Shown piece after piece: positions 33,681 through 43,774 of a stretch of DNA of 64,000 nt (the first letter of the stretch is position 1; every line of letters begins with the position of its first letter). The notes under the pieces are model-generated. The model searched no databases. It saw only the letters and a program-made list of their open reading frames with translations, and was not told the DNA's origin. Origin of the DNA: Sordariomycetes sp. S80-01Y. Taxonomy: Eukaryota; Ascomycota; Sordariomycetes. Location: contig JAXQJY010000024.1 in NCBI GenBank assembly GCA_037042185.1, forward strand, positions 1,116,001-1,180,000. Reading direction: 5' to 3'. The position numbers and the translations under genes were made by a program.

Positions 33681-35067
33681 ATGGACGCAAACGAGAGCGA
33701 AAGCAAGATCCTCCTGGCTCGTGATGCCACCTTTGGAAAAGTCCTGCACAAGGAGTCTTCCAGTGCCGTCGGTCTGTCGGCGATGATGAAAAAGGACCAT
33801 GAGGCCCAACAAGCAGCTTCAGACGAATACTTCCAACATTGGGACAATAAAATCGCCAAGGAAGAGACGGAGGCGACAAGAACAGTACGGTGGCTCGATG
33901 TGCAGCAGATCCCGAAAGTAAACGCTGACGCTGGATTTGCTATGTTGACAGGCGAGACAAGATAGTTACGAATCGTTGACGAGACAGTGAGTTCCGTACT
34001 GTTGCTAGTCCCATGGCCTTTTCCTAATCAGACCGGTCCTCCAGATACTACAATCTTGGTAACTACCTCGCTACGAGCCATTGATTGGGGAGCTGACATA
34101 CAAGCGCAGCGACCGACTTCTACGAGTATGGCTTTGGACAAAGCTTCCATTTCTCTCGACCGGCAGTCGGAGAGTCCTTCCAACAAAGCCTAGTAAGACA
34201 CGAGCACTACTTGGCGCACATGATGAATATACAGAAGGACATGAAAGTTCTAGACGTCGGTTGCGGCGTCGGGGGTCCGGCTCGGGAGATTGCAAAGTTC
34301 ACAGGCGCCTACATCACTGGACTCAACCTGAACGACTACCAGATCGAAAGGGCTCAAAATTACACCTTGAAGCAAAAGATGGCCGGCCAGGTGAGGTTTG
34401 TTCAGGGAAACTTCATGGTAGGTGAAAAGTGCATGACAGGCTCAAGTGCTTCACGGGGCTAACCAGTCTGTATGGGCAGAGCATTCCATTCGAAAACGAT
34501 ACGTTCGACGCTGTCTACGCGATCGAGGCCACAGTTCACGCTCCATCGCTCGAAGCCGTATATTCCGAGATCTTTCGCGTCCTCAAGCCCGGCGGCGTGT
34601 TCGGAGTTTACGAGTGGGTCATGACGGAGAAATACGACAACGACAACCTCCGCCACCGGGAGACACGCATAGGGATTGAACAAGGCGACGGCATTGCCAA
34701 TATGGTCAAGGCGTCTGAGGCGGTCCGGGCCATCGAGGCAGCCGGATTTGAGCTTGTCAGCCATGAGGATCTTGCGGAACGGCCTGACCCCATCCCCTGG
34801 TACTGGCCACTGGATGCCGGCAGCTGGCGCCATGCGCAGACAGTGGGCGACTTGCTGTATACCTTCCGAATGACCCGTACTGGAAGGACTTTGACGCGTC
34901 TCGTGCTGACTGCCTTGGAGACAGTCAAACTTGCGCCTCCAGGTATGGTCAAAATGTCGGACAGCCTTGCCACCGCTGGGGATGCGCTAGTGTTGGGAGC
35001 AAAGGACAAAATTTTCACGCCCATGTACTTCATGATTGCTCGTAAGCCAGAGCAAACGAAAGTATAG
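33681..35067 (+). CDS. erg6: Sterol 24-C-methyltransferase
   Basis: Five exons (33681-33884, 33952-33986, 34045-34058, 34110-34417, 34480-35067) encode 382 residues, the usual Erg6 length. The enzyme moves a methyl group from S-adenosylmethionine to C-24 of the sterol side chain (zymosterol or lanosterol) on the way to ergosterol, at the ER or lipid droplets. Seen in sequence: [10 protein letters not shown], the split [19 protein letters not shown] block, SAM motif [52 protein letters not shown], and the C-terminal sterol-methyltransferase domain with [11 protein letters not shown]. Exon 3 is only 14 nt, but the family sequence continues cleanly through it. Many Pezizomycotina carry more than one Erg6-like gene, so this may be a paralogue. 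Confidence 0.92.
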
Positions 35068-35583
35068 AAGAAGGTCGCATTGGGGGACTGGTTGGTATGT
35101 CTTAGTAGAGAGCAAATTGAATATTGAGAGGCGTACGGTCCATCTTCTCTTGATTTGAATAACTCATCGAAGTGAATCAATAGATCCACTGATTGACTAA
35201 CTAGAACTACTACGGCTTACGGTCTGCGCTGTCCATGCGTCTTGGTGTGGAAAAGATTAAGACCACTGAATGTAGAAACCATGATGGTATCCCCAGCGGC
35301 ATATTTATGTACACGGACATGGCCGGGCTTATCAATCTCGGGATCCACTCAAACCTGCCGGTATCCGGGAGGGATCCCGGGGTCGGTCCGGCACCACAGA
35401 TAAGATAAGGGAAACTGGTTGCCGAGATAAATCCTCCCGAGCCATTTCTCCCACGCTCGTCAACACATCGCCACCAGCCACAGTCTCCTCTAACACGTGC
35501 ATTGATCGTACACGGCACTCTGGGCGCTGAAGACTGCACGTCCAACACGATGCGCAGCTCTCTGCCCTGAAGAATCCTCGACA
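35068..35583. other. Intergenic 35068-35583
   Basis: 516 nt with the 3' UTR of the sterol methyltransferase and the promoter of the Sym1-like gene. Nothing else seen. Confidence 0.5.
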
Positions 35584-36357
35584 ATGCGCCCTCTGCTGCC
35601 CCCCGGCGCTGCCCCTCCGCTCCGCGCCGTTCTGCGACGACCCCTCCGTTTCGAGCCCCGATTGCGCCGATACGAATCCTCGAAGCCTGACCAGGCCCCG
35701 AACCTCAAGAACAATGGCGACCAGCCCATTCCCGTCGCCAACACGGTGCCGCGGCTGCCCCTGTGGCAGCGCCTCGGCCCCCTGACCACAGCGGCTTCGG
35801 CCTATGCGCGCGCGCAGAAGAGGCGCCCCTGGGTGACGCAGTTCTTCAGCGCCTTGGTCATCTACTGCGTCTCTGATATCAGCGCTCAAACCATGGGCGG
35901 CGACGACGATCTCGACCCCTCGAGGACGGCGCGGAGCCTCGTCATTGGCGGCGTCGCGGCCATTCCGAGCTATCTGTGGTTCATGTTCCTGTCGCATCAC
36001 TTCAACTACGCCTCGCGGGCGCTGTCGTTGCTGACCAAGATCGTCGTCAACCAGATGGTCTTCACGCCCACCTTCAACACGTACTTCTTCGGGAGCCAGG
36101 CGCTCCTGTCCGGCTGCGACTTCAGGGGCGTGGTGGACAGGATCTGCAACACGGTGCCCACGAGCATCGTCAACTCGTGTCAGTTCTGGCCCATCGTGAC
36201 GGCCTTCAGCTTTACGTTCGTGCCGATCGAGTACAGGAGCGTGTTTTCGGGCGTCATCGCCATAGGGTGGCAGACGTACCTTGCCTTGCTGAACAGGCGA
36301 GCCGAGCAGAAGGCCTCAGGGGAGACCGACGAGACTCCAGAGGCCATGGGATCATGA
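35584..36357 (+). CDS. Mpv17/PMP22 family inner-membrane protein, Sym1-like
   Basis: A single exon of 257 residues. The first ~35 residues are Arg/Pro/Leu-rich with no acids (PLRAVLRRPLRFEPRLRR), fitting a mitochondrial presequence. The family core begins with RRPWVTQFFSALVIYCVSDI and continues through the four membrane spans, with the diagnostic C-terminal block CQFWPIVTAFSFTFVPIEYR (W-P...N/S-F..VP...R) and a final IAIGWQTYLALL helix. Yeast Sym1 sits in the inner mitochondrial membrane, is heat-induced and affects metabolite balance under stress; human MPV17 is linked to mtDNA maintenance. The N-terminal extension is longer than in Sym1, as is common in filamentous fungi. Substrate of the presumed channel is unknown. 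Confidence 0.92.
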   Translation: MRPLLPPGAAPPLRAVLRRPLRFEPRLRRYESSKPDQAPNLKNNGDQPIPVANTVPRLPLWQRLGPLTTAASAYARAQKRRPWVTQFFSALVIYCVSDISAQTMGGDDDLDPSRTARSLVIGGVAAIPSYLWFMFLSHHFNYASRALSLLTKIVVNQMVFTPTFNTYFFGSQALLSGCDFRGVVDRICNTVPTSIVNSCQFWPIVTAFSFTFVPIEYRSVFSGVIAIGWQTYLALLNRRAEQKASGETDETPEAMGS

Positions 36358-37098
36358 ATTCAATCGATAGATTACACGTTACTTGCATAGACAGCGCTCA
36401 CACAATAGACTTGCTTTTTCACGCCCTTTGCGGCTGTCCCAGGTTGACATACGCGTACTTTGGGGCTTGGTCGTAAAGCTTTCCAGTCGGTCCATTGCAC
36501 CAAGTTGACTTTGGAATGGGGTATCTGAGGATCTGAGTGTCTTCCATGGCGCAGCGGGCGATGAGGTGCACATGTGGGTTGTGTCGAAGGACCTCCTGGA
36601 TGACAGCATCAAGGAAGGGCACGGAGGTCGTGACGAGCTCTTCCGTGCTCGGCTGTTGATGTTCCTTAAATGTTGTGGCATGAGCTCGATACAGGTCCTC
36701 CCGAAGTCGCTTTTGAACTTGTCGATATTTGGTCATATATCTCGTGAACCACATGGTAGCGTGCCGCTGATTTCTCTCCTTGAGGCAGGATGTCCTTTTT
36801 CGCGAACGGTCAACGGGCTTTGCTCCAGGTTCAGAGCCAGTGAGACGCATCCCAGATATGAAACAGGAAATAGGTATTGCGAGCTTGCGTGGTTCGCCCT
36901 GCAATCAGGCCATATCCAAATTATCTACTTCGACCCAAAGCTGGTGGGTGGTGCTTTATTTCGCCGCACCTGCTTACTATTTTTCGAGGGCGTCTCTGGG
37001 TGGTACAGCAGGTTCCAACCGTAGGATAAACATGGAGTGCTGATTCAAATGCAAATATATACCAACCATTGGCTATCTAAAACTTTTTCTTGCCCTTC
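36358..37098. other. Spacer 36358-37098
   Basis: Convergent spacer between the Sym1-like and aldolase genes; its main content is the P450 relic listed separately. The remaining ~300 nt next to the aldolase stop show no gene. Confidence 0.5.
36430..36800 (-). pseudogene. Cytochrome P450 relic
   Basis: On the minus strand about 100 codons match the middle of a fungal P450: an I-helix remnant (ATMWFTRYMTKY), KRLREDLYRAH, then SVPFLDAVIQEVLRHNPHVH, which contains the K-helix E-x-x-R motif (EVLR), and CAMEDTQILRYPIPK. The haem-binding Cys loop (F-x-x-G-x-R-x-C-x-G) that should follow is missing, and the open frame turns to unrelated sequence and stops. The N-terminal two thirds of a P450 are also absent upstream, where the class II aldolase gene ends at 37099. 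This is therefore a decayed fragment of a host P450 gene. No intact copy is in the window. Confidence 0.8.
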
Positions 37099-38228
37099 TT
37101 ACGTCAACACGCGTCCGTTGCTCTCCTCGACGATCAGGTCAAACTCGGGTTGGAATTCAATGTACAAACTGTTCTGCAAGTCCGGGTCAGCTTGAGGTGC
37201 ACGTAAGCTGGAGGTAGGTTCTAACCGGGTCTTGGTCTCCTTCGGCAGTAAAGCTCGCTGCTTCGTGGCTTATAATGTTCTTCTTGATACCGTTCGCGGC
37301 AGCGGCCTCGGCCAGCAGCTGGGAGCGACAAGCCTGCTCCAGGGCGTAGAAGAGGAAGCCAGCCTCGTCGACGGTGGTGCCAGTTGTCAGGAGTCTAGCC
37401 ATAGTCAGTCTACGTGTCCCAAAAGATTCGATCCCATAACGAGTGACTTACCCGTGATTCTGAAGAATGCAAACCATGTTATCCGGCCCTAGAGCGTTGG
37501 CGATGTTGCGCCCTTCCTCTGCAGCCAGAACAGTCCCGCCATGGTCTTCGTAGACGCCTTGCTTCTTGTAGAACTTGCAAGCATCTATCAGAGGTAAGTT
37601 TGGTGGTTTCTACAAGGACATCGGGGACCATACCCTGCGTGAGCATCTCGACGGGCTTGCCGAATGCACTCCAGGTCTTGCCGTGCATGCTGTGAACGTG
37701 GCATGCAGCGTGAACATCGGGCCGCGCTCTGTGCACAGAAGAGTGGATCAAAAAGCCAGCGGTGTTGATGACGGCCTGGTTTCCGCCTTCAACAACATAG
37801 CCTTCGGGGTCAACGAGGACCAGATCCGACGCTTTCATGGCAGAGAAGTGCTTAGCGTAGGGGTTGAGCCATAAGTGATCTTTCAACACGGGATCTGGAA
37901 GCGAGTTAGCATCACACGGCAGAGCAAGGCCCTAGGGCATGAGGGCCAGGTCTTGCGCACCTCGAACAGAGATATGGCCGGCAATGCCCTCCGCATATCC
38001 GTTCTTGCCAAAGAACCGGAACACAGCCGCCATGTGCTCCTTGACCCATTGTCGTTTCTTGTAAGGATCATCAATAGTCGGGATACCACGCAGCCTGAGC
38101 GTGCCGCTGCGGTCCCCACGGGCGAGATCTGAGAAGTGCACTTGGGGTTCGCTGTTACCCGCGAGGTGTAAGCGAGGTTGACTAGAAGCTTGGGCGGGAC
38201 CCGAGTCCGTCACCGTCTGGGTAGCCAT
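37099..38228 (-). CDS. Class II aldolase/adducin domain protein (Mug14-like)
   Basis: Five exons on the minus strand (38228-37961, 37894-37634, 37584-37452, 37394-37226, 37173-37099) encode 301 residues; introns are 66, 49, 57 and 52 nt and all phases agree. The class II aldolase fold is clear: YAEGIAGHISVR, DLVLVDPEGYVVEGG, then the zinc-ligand block ACHVHSMHGKTWSAFG (H-x-H), and NHG of the third ligand in CILQNHGLLTTGTTVDEA. Family members cleave or epimerise sugar phosphates, or serve as structural adducin heads; the fungal cytosolic form (S. pombe Mug14 type) has no firmly known substrate. The zinc histidines are present, so catalysis is plausible. The gene diverges from an ACS-family transporter 811 nt away, a pairing that may reflect uptake and breakdown of the same sugar acid, but that is inference. 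Confidence 0.9.
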
Positions 38229-39039
38229 GTTGACTCGCCAGACAACTTAAAAGAAGGTTGTAATGAGTAGTACCGACTGGCAGCCTTAGCGAGGTAGGAA
38301 AAGGGGCTAAGAAGTCAAAGATCAATGGGCTGCAGATCAGTGTTATCGGGGCTACCCCGCGTGCCCCGGGCCGGTTCATCGTGGGAAAAGACGCTATTTC
38401 CGTGAGAATGCAGCGGGCAGCCAATCATGTCATCTGTAGACCAATGGCCACTCCAGAACAGGAAACGGACCGGAAAGACAGGCCGGTCCGTGAGTCTGCA
38501 ATTGACGGGGCGAAGACCTGTCTCAATGGAGGTGTTTGTGGTCCGGGACGAGAGGCGTACGGCGCAATGAGTTGAGTGTAACTTAAGCCAAGATCTTTAG
38601 TCATCGCGGCCTCGTCGTACATGTAGTCGTCCCCCAATGTAAATGGTTAAGGTACCCAAAATCAGGAGGGTCTCCAAGATTCGCTGCTTCGCACAAAGAA
38701 TGTTATGGGGTTCAGTTTCGCAAAGTCACCCATACGATCGCAGTTCCATCGACACAAGGGCGAGTGGATCAAGTTCATGGCCTATTCTTTGCAAACTACC
38801 ACTCGCACAATCAATTGATCGCATTCATCGATACGTGCGCTTGTTGGCAAGTAATGTGATGCCTGGAGCCGTACGCTAGCATGTCAACAAATGACGTAAC
38901 CCTCAGTGCCACCACCGGACGTGCGACCCTGGCTATCTTTCGAAGCTCCCTCACTGCGCAGCGCCTTTTAGTGTCACACCAGTCAGCCAACAGCATGTCA
39001 TCTGACGAGACTTGATTCTGTTTTTCGTCACTATTGGCA
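38229..39039. other. Divergent spacer 38229-39039
   Basis: Shared upstream region of the aldolase (minus) and MFS transporter (plus) genes. Around 38,455-38,495 lie GGACCGG and GGCCGGTCC elements forming a short inverted repeat. No gene seen. Confidence 0.5.
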
Positions 39040-40799
39040 ATGGACATGTTGAAAAGCATACGGAAACCGTGGTCGTTGTTCCAGACGCGCACGTCAGCCT
39101 CTCCGACGGGTTATGAGCCGGTCCAGACTGATGACCATGAGGCCCACGTCGAGGCGCGGCAACCCGTCTTGACACAAGGAGAGGATGGCCTTCATGAAGA
39201 GTATCGTGACGCAGCGGCTCAATTGTTGTTCAAGCTCGGACACTCGCCATCGGAGCGCACGCACTTCTCCTCGGCCGATAACGACCGCGTCCTCCGCCGC
39301 ATCGACCTCGCCCTGCTTCCTCTCATGCTTGCTGTCTACTTCTTGCACGCTCTAGACAAGGCCACGCTCTCCTATGCCTCCGTCTTTGGGCTGATTGACG
39401 ACACCGGGCTCCAAGGTGCTCAGTTCTCTTGGCTCAGCAGCGTCATTTTCCTAGCACAGCTGATCTTCCAGCTTCCAGTCGCATGGGCGCTTGTCAAGCT
39501 GCCCATTGGGACTTTCACAAGTGCCATGGTCCTCGGATGGGGTGTGACCCTGGCTGTCATGACCAGCGCAAGGAGCTTTCCGGCGTTGCTGGGCCTGAGG
39601 TTCCTGCTCGGGGCTTTCGAGGCCAGCGTCGGACCCAGCTTTGTGGCAATTTCGCAGATGTGGTGGCGGCGAAGAGAGCAGACGATGCGAATTGGCTCGT
39701 GGTATTGCATGAATGGATTGACCTGGGTCGTGAGTTACAAGCGTCCACTCCCAGTGAGCGGCAGACCGCTGACACGCTTTAGTTCGGCAGTCTCATTACA
39801 TACGGCTTGGCCAGCATCGATTCGGTTCTTAAGCCATATCAGATAATCTTCCTGTTCTTCGGTCTAGTTACTATAGGGGTGTCAGGACTGATGTTTGTCT
39901 GGATGCCAGATTCCCCCGCCGAAGCCACGTTTCTCTCAGACAACGACAAGGTCATCGCCATAGAGCGACTGCGCGACAACCACATGGGCATTATGACCCG
40001 CGAATGGCGCTGGGCCCACGTGAGGGAAGCAATCCGAGACAAAAAGACATGGCTCTGGGTCCTCATGATCTTCTGCGCTAGCGTCCCGTCGAACGGGATT
40101 GGAACCTTTGGACCGCTGATCATCCAGTCCTTCGTTTCGGATCCCTTCCAGACCATGCTTTTCAACGTCCCTGTCGGATTTGCCCATGCACTGACGGTGA
40201 CTATCAGCTCTTACGCGTCTATGAAGCTTAAGAAAAAGGGAGCAATTATCTGTGCCCTGACCCTACCGCCCATTGCCGGGCTCGTGGTGCTTTTGAGGTG
40301 TGATCGTAGCCCCGAAAACAGGGGGGTGCTTCTGGGCGGCTTCTACCTCTTGTCGACCTTCACGGGTATCACACCCCTCATCTACTCGTGGTCTGCGCAG
40401 AACACCGCCGGAGACACCAAACGCAAGACTGTCTCCGCCCTCGTCTTCATTGGCTCTTCGATAGGTAACATCGTTGGTCCTCTCCTGTTTACCCCTGGCG
40501 AGGGACCGGATTACAGTCGGGGCCTCACCATCAACGTCGGAATGTTCGCCTGTGTCTCGCTCCTAGCCGCGGTCACGATGCTTTATATCATGCGATTGAA
40601 CGATTCGCACAAGTCGAGGAGAAGGGCTCTCGGTAAGGGCGACGAGATCGTGGATACTAGTCTTGAAACAGCGGAGACCGTCGATGCGATCCGTTCAACC
40701 CCATCAAGAGCTGACGAGGCTGCTGGTGTCATTCAGAGATCGAAGGACTTTTCAGATGCAACCGACTTGGAGAACGAGGACTTCGTCTTTGTTTTATGA
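39040..40799 (+). CDS. MFS transporter, anion:cation symporter (ACS/Dal5-like) family
   Basis: Two exons (39040-39729, 39783-40799; 53-nt intron, GTGAGT donor, phase 0) encode 568 residues. A ~85-residue cytosolic N-terminus leads to RRIDLALLPLMLAVYFLHAL DKATLSYAS-type sequence (split here by the limit on length), the standard 'R(K/R)ID..LLP' entry of fungal ACS permeases. Twelve helices follow, with GLRFLLGAFEASVGPSFVAI in helix 5 and the long central loop PAEATFLSDNDKVIAIERLR. The C-tail is acidic. Known members import carboxylates, allantoate, nicotinate, biotin, pantothenate or tartrate by proton symport at the plasma membrane; the substrate here cannot be set. It is divergent from the class II aldolase gene. 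Confidence 0.9.
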
Positions 40800-41707
40800 C
40801 TGAATAGATGTTTCCCTGCACTATCGAACCATGGGTTTAGATTTATCGATGCTAAATGCCAGGACTTATATACAGCACATAACAGGTCTCCAGGCGTAGA
40901 TTCATCGAGATCTCTTGAACTACTCATCTCGGGTACTGACTAAGAAAGGTAATTCCAAGACTGATGATGTCGGCAAGACACCAAGGCACTGACTGACCAG
41001 TCGCCGGACTGTAAGGTCCGTGATGGTGACTTCCATCCATGGTCTGGAAGAATGCATCGCAGCGGCACAGACTATCTGCATCCCGTCTTTTCTGTGTGAT
41101 TTGAGGGACGAGCGGGAATACTGTCGGCGAGGGCTTAGGCGTCAGCATTGTCCGCCTCACACATGTAGCTGCGCCGTTGAGCCGCATCATGTTCTGTATA
41201 TTGACAGGCCCCAGCATCCGGCTGTCCTCCTCAAATAGTGGCATTCGGCCGAGTCTGTTTCAGGCTTCATCGATTCTCCCGAGCCTTCGCCACCTCCCAC
41301 CCGGATGTGGCTCCAGTTCCGGCCCGCCCATGCATAGCCGGCTCCTGGCTCCGAGCCTCGTGGCTGACGCCAGACCACCGCGAGAGGTCGAGAAGTCGGG
41401 AACGCGCGTTTGCTTTTATCTGTTTCAATGCGCAGTCCTGTGTACCTGCAAGGTATTGATGCTCGACCCGTGCATGGCTGTTGAGGCGATCAGCAATTTT
41501 AGCTCAAACCCTACGTAGGGCTGGATCTGATAGGACCCGGGGCTGTGCGTGGTAAGACGGGCGTAGCATCGTAAGCAGCCATGGCGTTTCATTGAGCTCG
41601 GCTGAAATCTCAACGATCAGCTTCGTTCACCTTGAAGGGCTATATAACATTACAACTGCGAGCCCACGGCGTTGTTAACATGACCTTTACTGAGCTCAAC
41701 TCCCGCC
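40800..41707. other. Intergenic 40800-41707
   Basis: 3' UTR of the ACS transporter and the promoter of the RG/Cys-rich gene, with a TATA box at 41641. No other gene seen. Confidence 0.5.
41641..41647 (+). promoter_or_regulatory. TATA box of the RG-rich/Cys-tailed gene
   Basis: TATATAA 67 nt before the ATG at 41708. Confidence 0.5.
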
Positions 41708-42838
41708 ATGGCCCCTTTTGACAGCAGCAACCATAGCAACAACCACGCCCCTAGGGGAAATAGCCACCCCCGGGGAGCAACAAACATACGAGGCGGCAGA
41801 GGTGGTCCTCCAGTCAGAGGGGGTCCTGTTGTGGCTGCTCGGGGAGGGGTTGCACCTCATCCCGTCAGGGGCCATCCCGTCCCGGTCCGAGGACACCAGG
41901 CTCCAACCAGAGGACATCCAGTGCCGGTCAGAGGCCACCACCCGTCTCCCTCCAGAGGAACTCCAGTCTCGCATGCTTCTGCTGTCCATAGGCCGCAGAG
42001 ACAGCATGCACCTCAGAAACGTGGCGCTCACTTCGGTCGGAGCAGTCCTCATTCTCACCCTCCCAGCCGGCAGTCACCCGCGCCAGTCCATCACACGACA
42101 CACGTTCATCAAGCCGCCCAACCAGGCCACAGCACCACTCACAACCATGTGAACAACTCACGTCACGACAGCCATCAATACCAAGACAACACTCAATGGC
42201 ATGAGAATACAAACAACGCACATTACACCGATAACACCACCGACGTGGACTATTGGGACAACGCGGATAACTCCACCCACTACGATTACCAGAACCAACA
42301 ATACCAGAACCAGCAGGTTTACGAGTCTGATGTACACGACAATAGGTACGACAATGACCAATACGACGGCAGCGGATACGACAATGGCCAAGACAGCAAC
42401 CTCATGTATGACTACAACCCTGGTAATAGAGACCCAAGCCGAAGCCCAACGTAAGACTTTCAGAAGACCTCATCCAGGACATCTCGCTGACAGTACCACA
42501 GCCCCGAATATCAGCACCACCAATCCTCGGATGAACACAACAAGCCCAACGGTCCGAACGATTACGAACTTCAGCAACCGCAACCAGCCTACCAGCGAAA
42601 CCCTGGAATGTCAACGGGGGCTGCGGCTGGTGCCGGTGCGGTCGGGGCTGGTGCTGCGATTTCTGGGGGGTATGCAATCAACGAAGCTATGGATGCATCA
42701 AGCCAGCGCTCAGGCAACCAAGGCAACGATGATTGCTGTGGCAGTTGCTGCGACGGTTGCTGTGACGGTTGCTGCGACTGCTGTGGAGGTGACAAAACTG
42801 GTAAAGAAAATGAAAATGACTGCTGCCCGTGCTGCTGA
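41708..42838 (+). CDS. Low-complexity RG/His/Asn-Gln-rich protein with a C-terminal Cys-pair cluster
   Basis: Two exons (41708-42450, 42502-42838; 51-nt intron with GTAAGA donor and CTGAC branch, phase 2) encode 359 residues. Residues 1-45 are R-G-G rich. Residues ~50-85 contain repeats of the unit RGHPVPV (VRGHPVPVRGHQAPTRGHPV). Residues ~95-245 are rich in His, Asn, Gln, Tyr and Asp, a prion-like composition. The second exon has a Gly/Ala-rich hydrophobic segment (GAAAGAGAVGAGAAISGG) and ends with CCGSCCDGCCDGCCDCC and then CCPCC, about a dozen Cys as pairs. No signal peptide is seen. The Cys pairs next to a short hydrophobic stretch could be palmitoylated to tether it to membranes, or bind metal. 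RG repeats suggest RNA binding or condensation. No family is recognised. Confidence 0.7.
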
Positions 42839-43774
42839 TGCGGGGGTATCGCCGTCTGTACCGAGAGGCTTTCAAGATCGTTGAACACAAAGAGGAGTCT
42901 GAGAAGGACTTCAACACAAGTGATCCCCTCAAAAGCCATGGTGAGCTTTGTTGTGTTGATTTTCAGTTCATTCAGAGGTGACATATCTATTGCCGCAGGT
43001 GTAGGGTCTGGGCTGCGAGACTCATGGAAGCTATATGGTGGAGGTCGAGGGTCAAGTGGAGAAAAGCCCCTGAATTGCTCTCAAAAAGGGGCATCATAAG
43101 GAGGACTGGCTGGGGCGACCACGGTGCAGCCTACACCGTTACCAAGAAATGAAACAGCATCGCATCACTTTCGATGTTCCTTATTCTCGAATTCATATTG
43201 TATCTTAACTCTCGTCCCTTTCTGTTCTTATTCTATTGCTGAAGCGGGAAGCAAGAAGAGACATCAACCGGATGTCGCCACGCAAGAGTAGTCTGCCCTG
43301 TTATGCATTGACCCAAAGTCAAAGTTTCGAACACTGTCGATCGATATCAGGCTGGTCACATCTCGAAGCGTATCATTTCCTGGCGATTTCAAGCCCCCCA
43401 AGAAACATTGAGGCTTGACGGCTCTCGCCTACGTCACCGCCACATCGAGCTGCAGCACCGCCACACGGCGAAGTGTATGTGAAGCCAATCACCACCATCC
43501 AAGCTCACAACTCCACCTCAAACAAGGCCAAGCTGACGACGCCTGCGGTGTGAACTGTCTCTTGTTCGTCTCACTTTCTGCTTCTTTTATTAACACGGAC
43601 GGCTCGTTCTCCTTGAAACCCTCCCTATTAGTGCTCTTCCTTCTTCGTTCACGTCATTGTATGCTCTCAACCTCACCTGCTTGCGGACCCGTCGGATACT
43701 CAGCCTTCATCATCCTCATAGCAAGCATCTTCTGCAGTCTATACTCTTCTAAATCGAACACTATCGACTTCAAG
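42839..43774. other. Intergenic 42839-43774
   Basis: 3' UTR of the Cys-tailed gene and the promoter/leader of the chitinase. The chitinase frame stays open upstream of its chosen start, to about 43415, including an ATG at 43661. Confidence 0.5.

Noticed and set aside
40924-41244. 106-codon minus-strand frame
   Set aside because: No recognisable features and located in the promoter side of the next gene; kept as non-coding.
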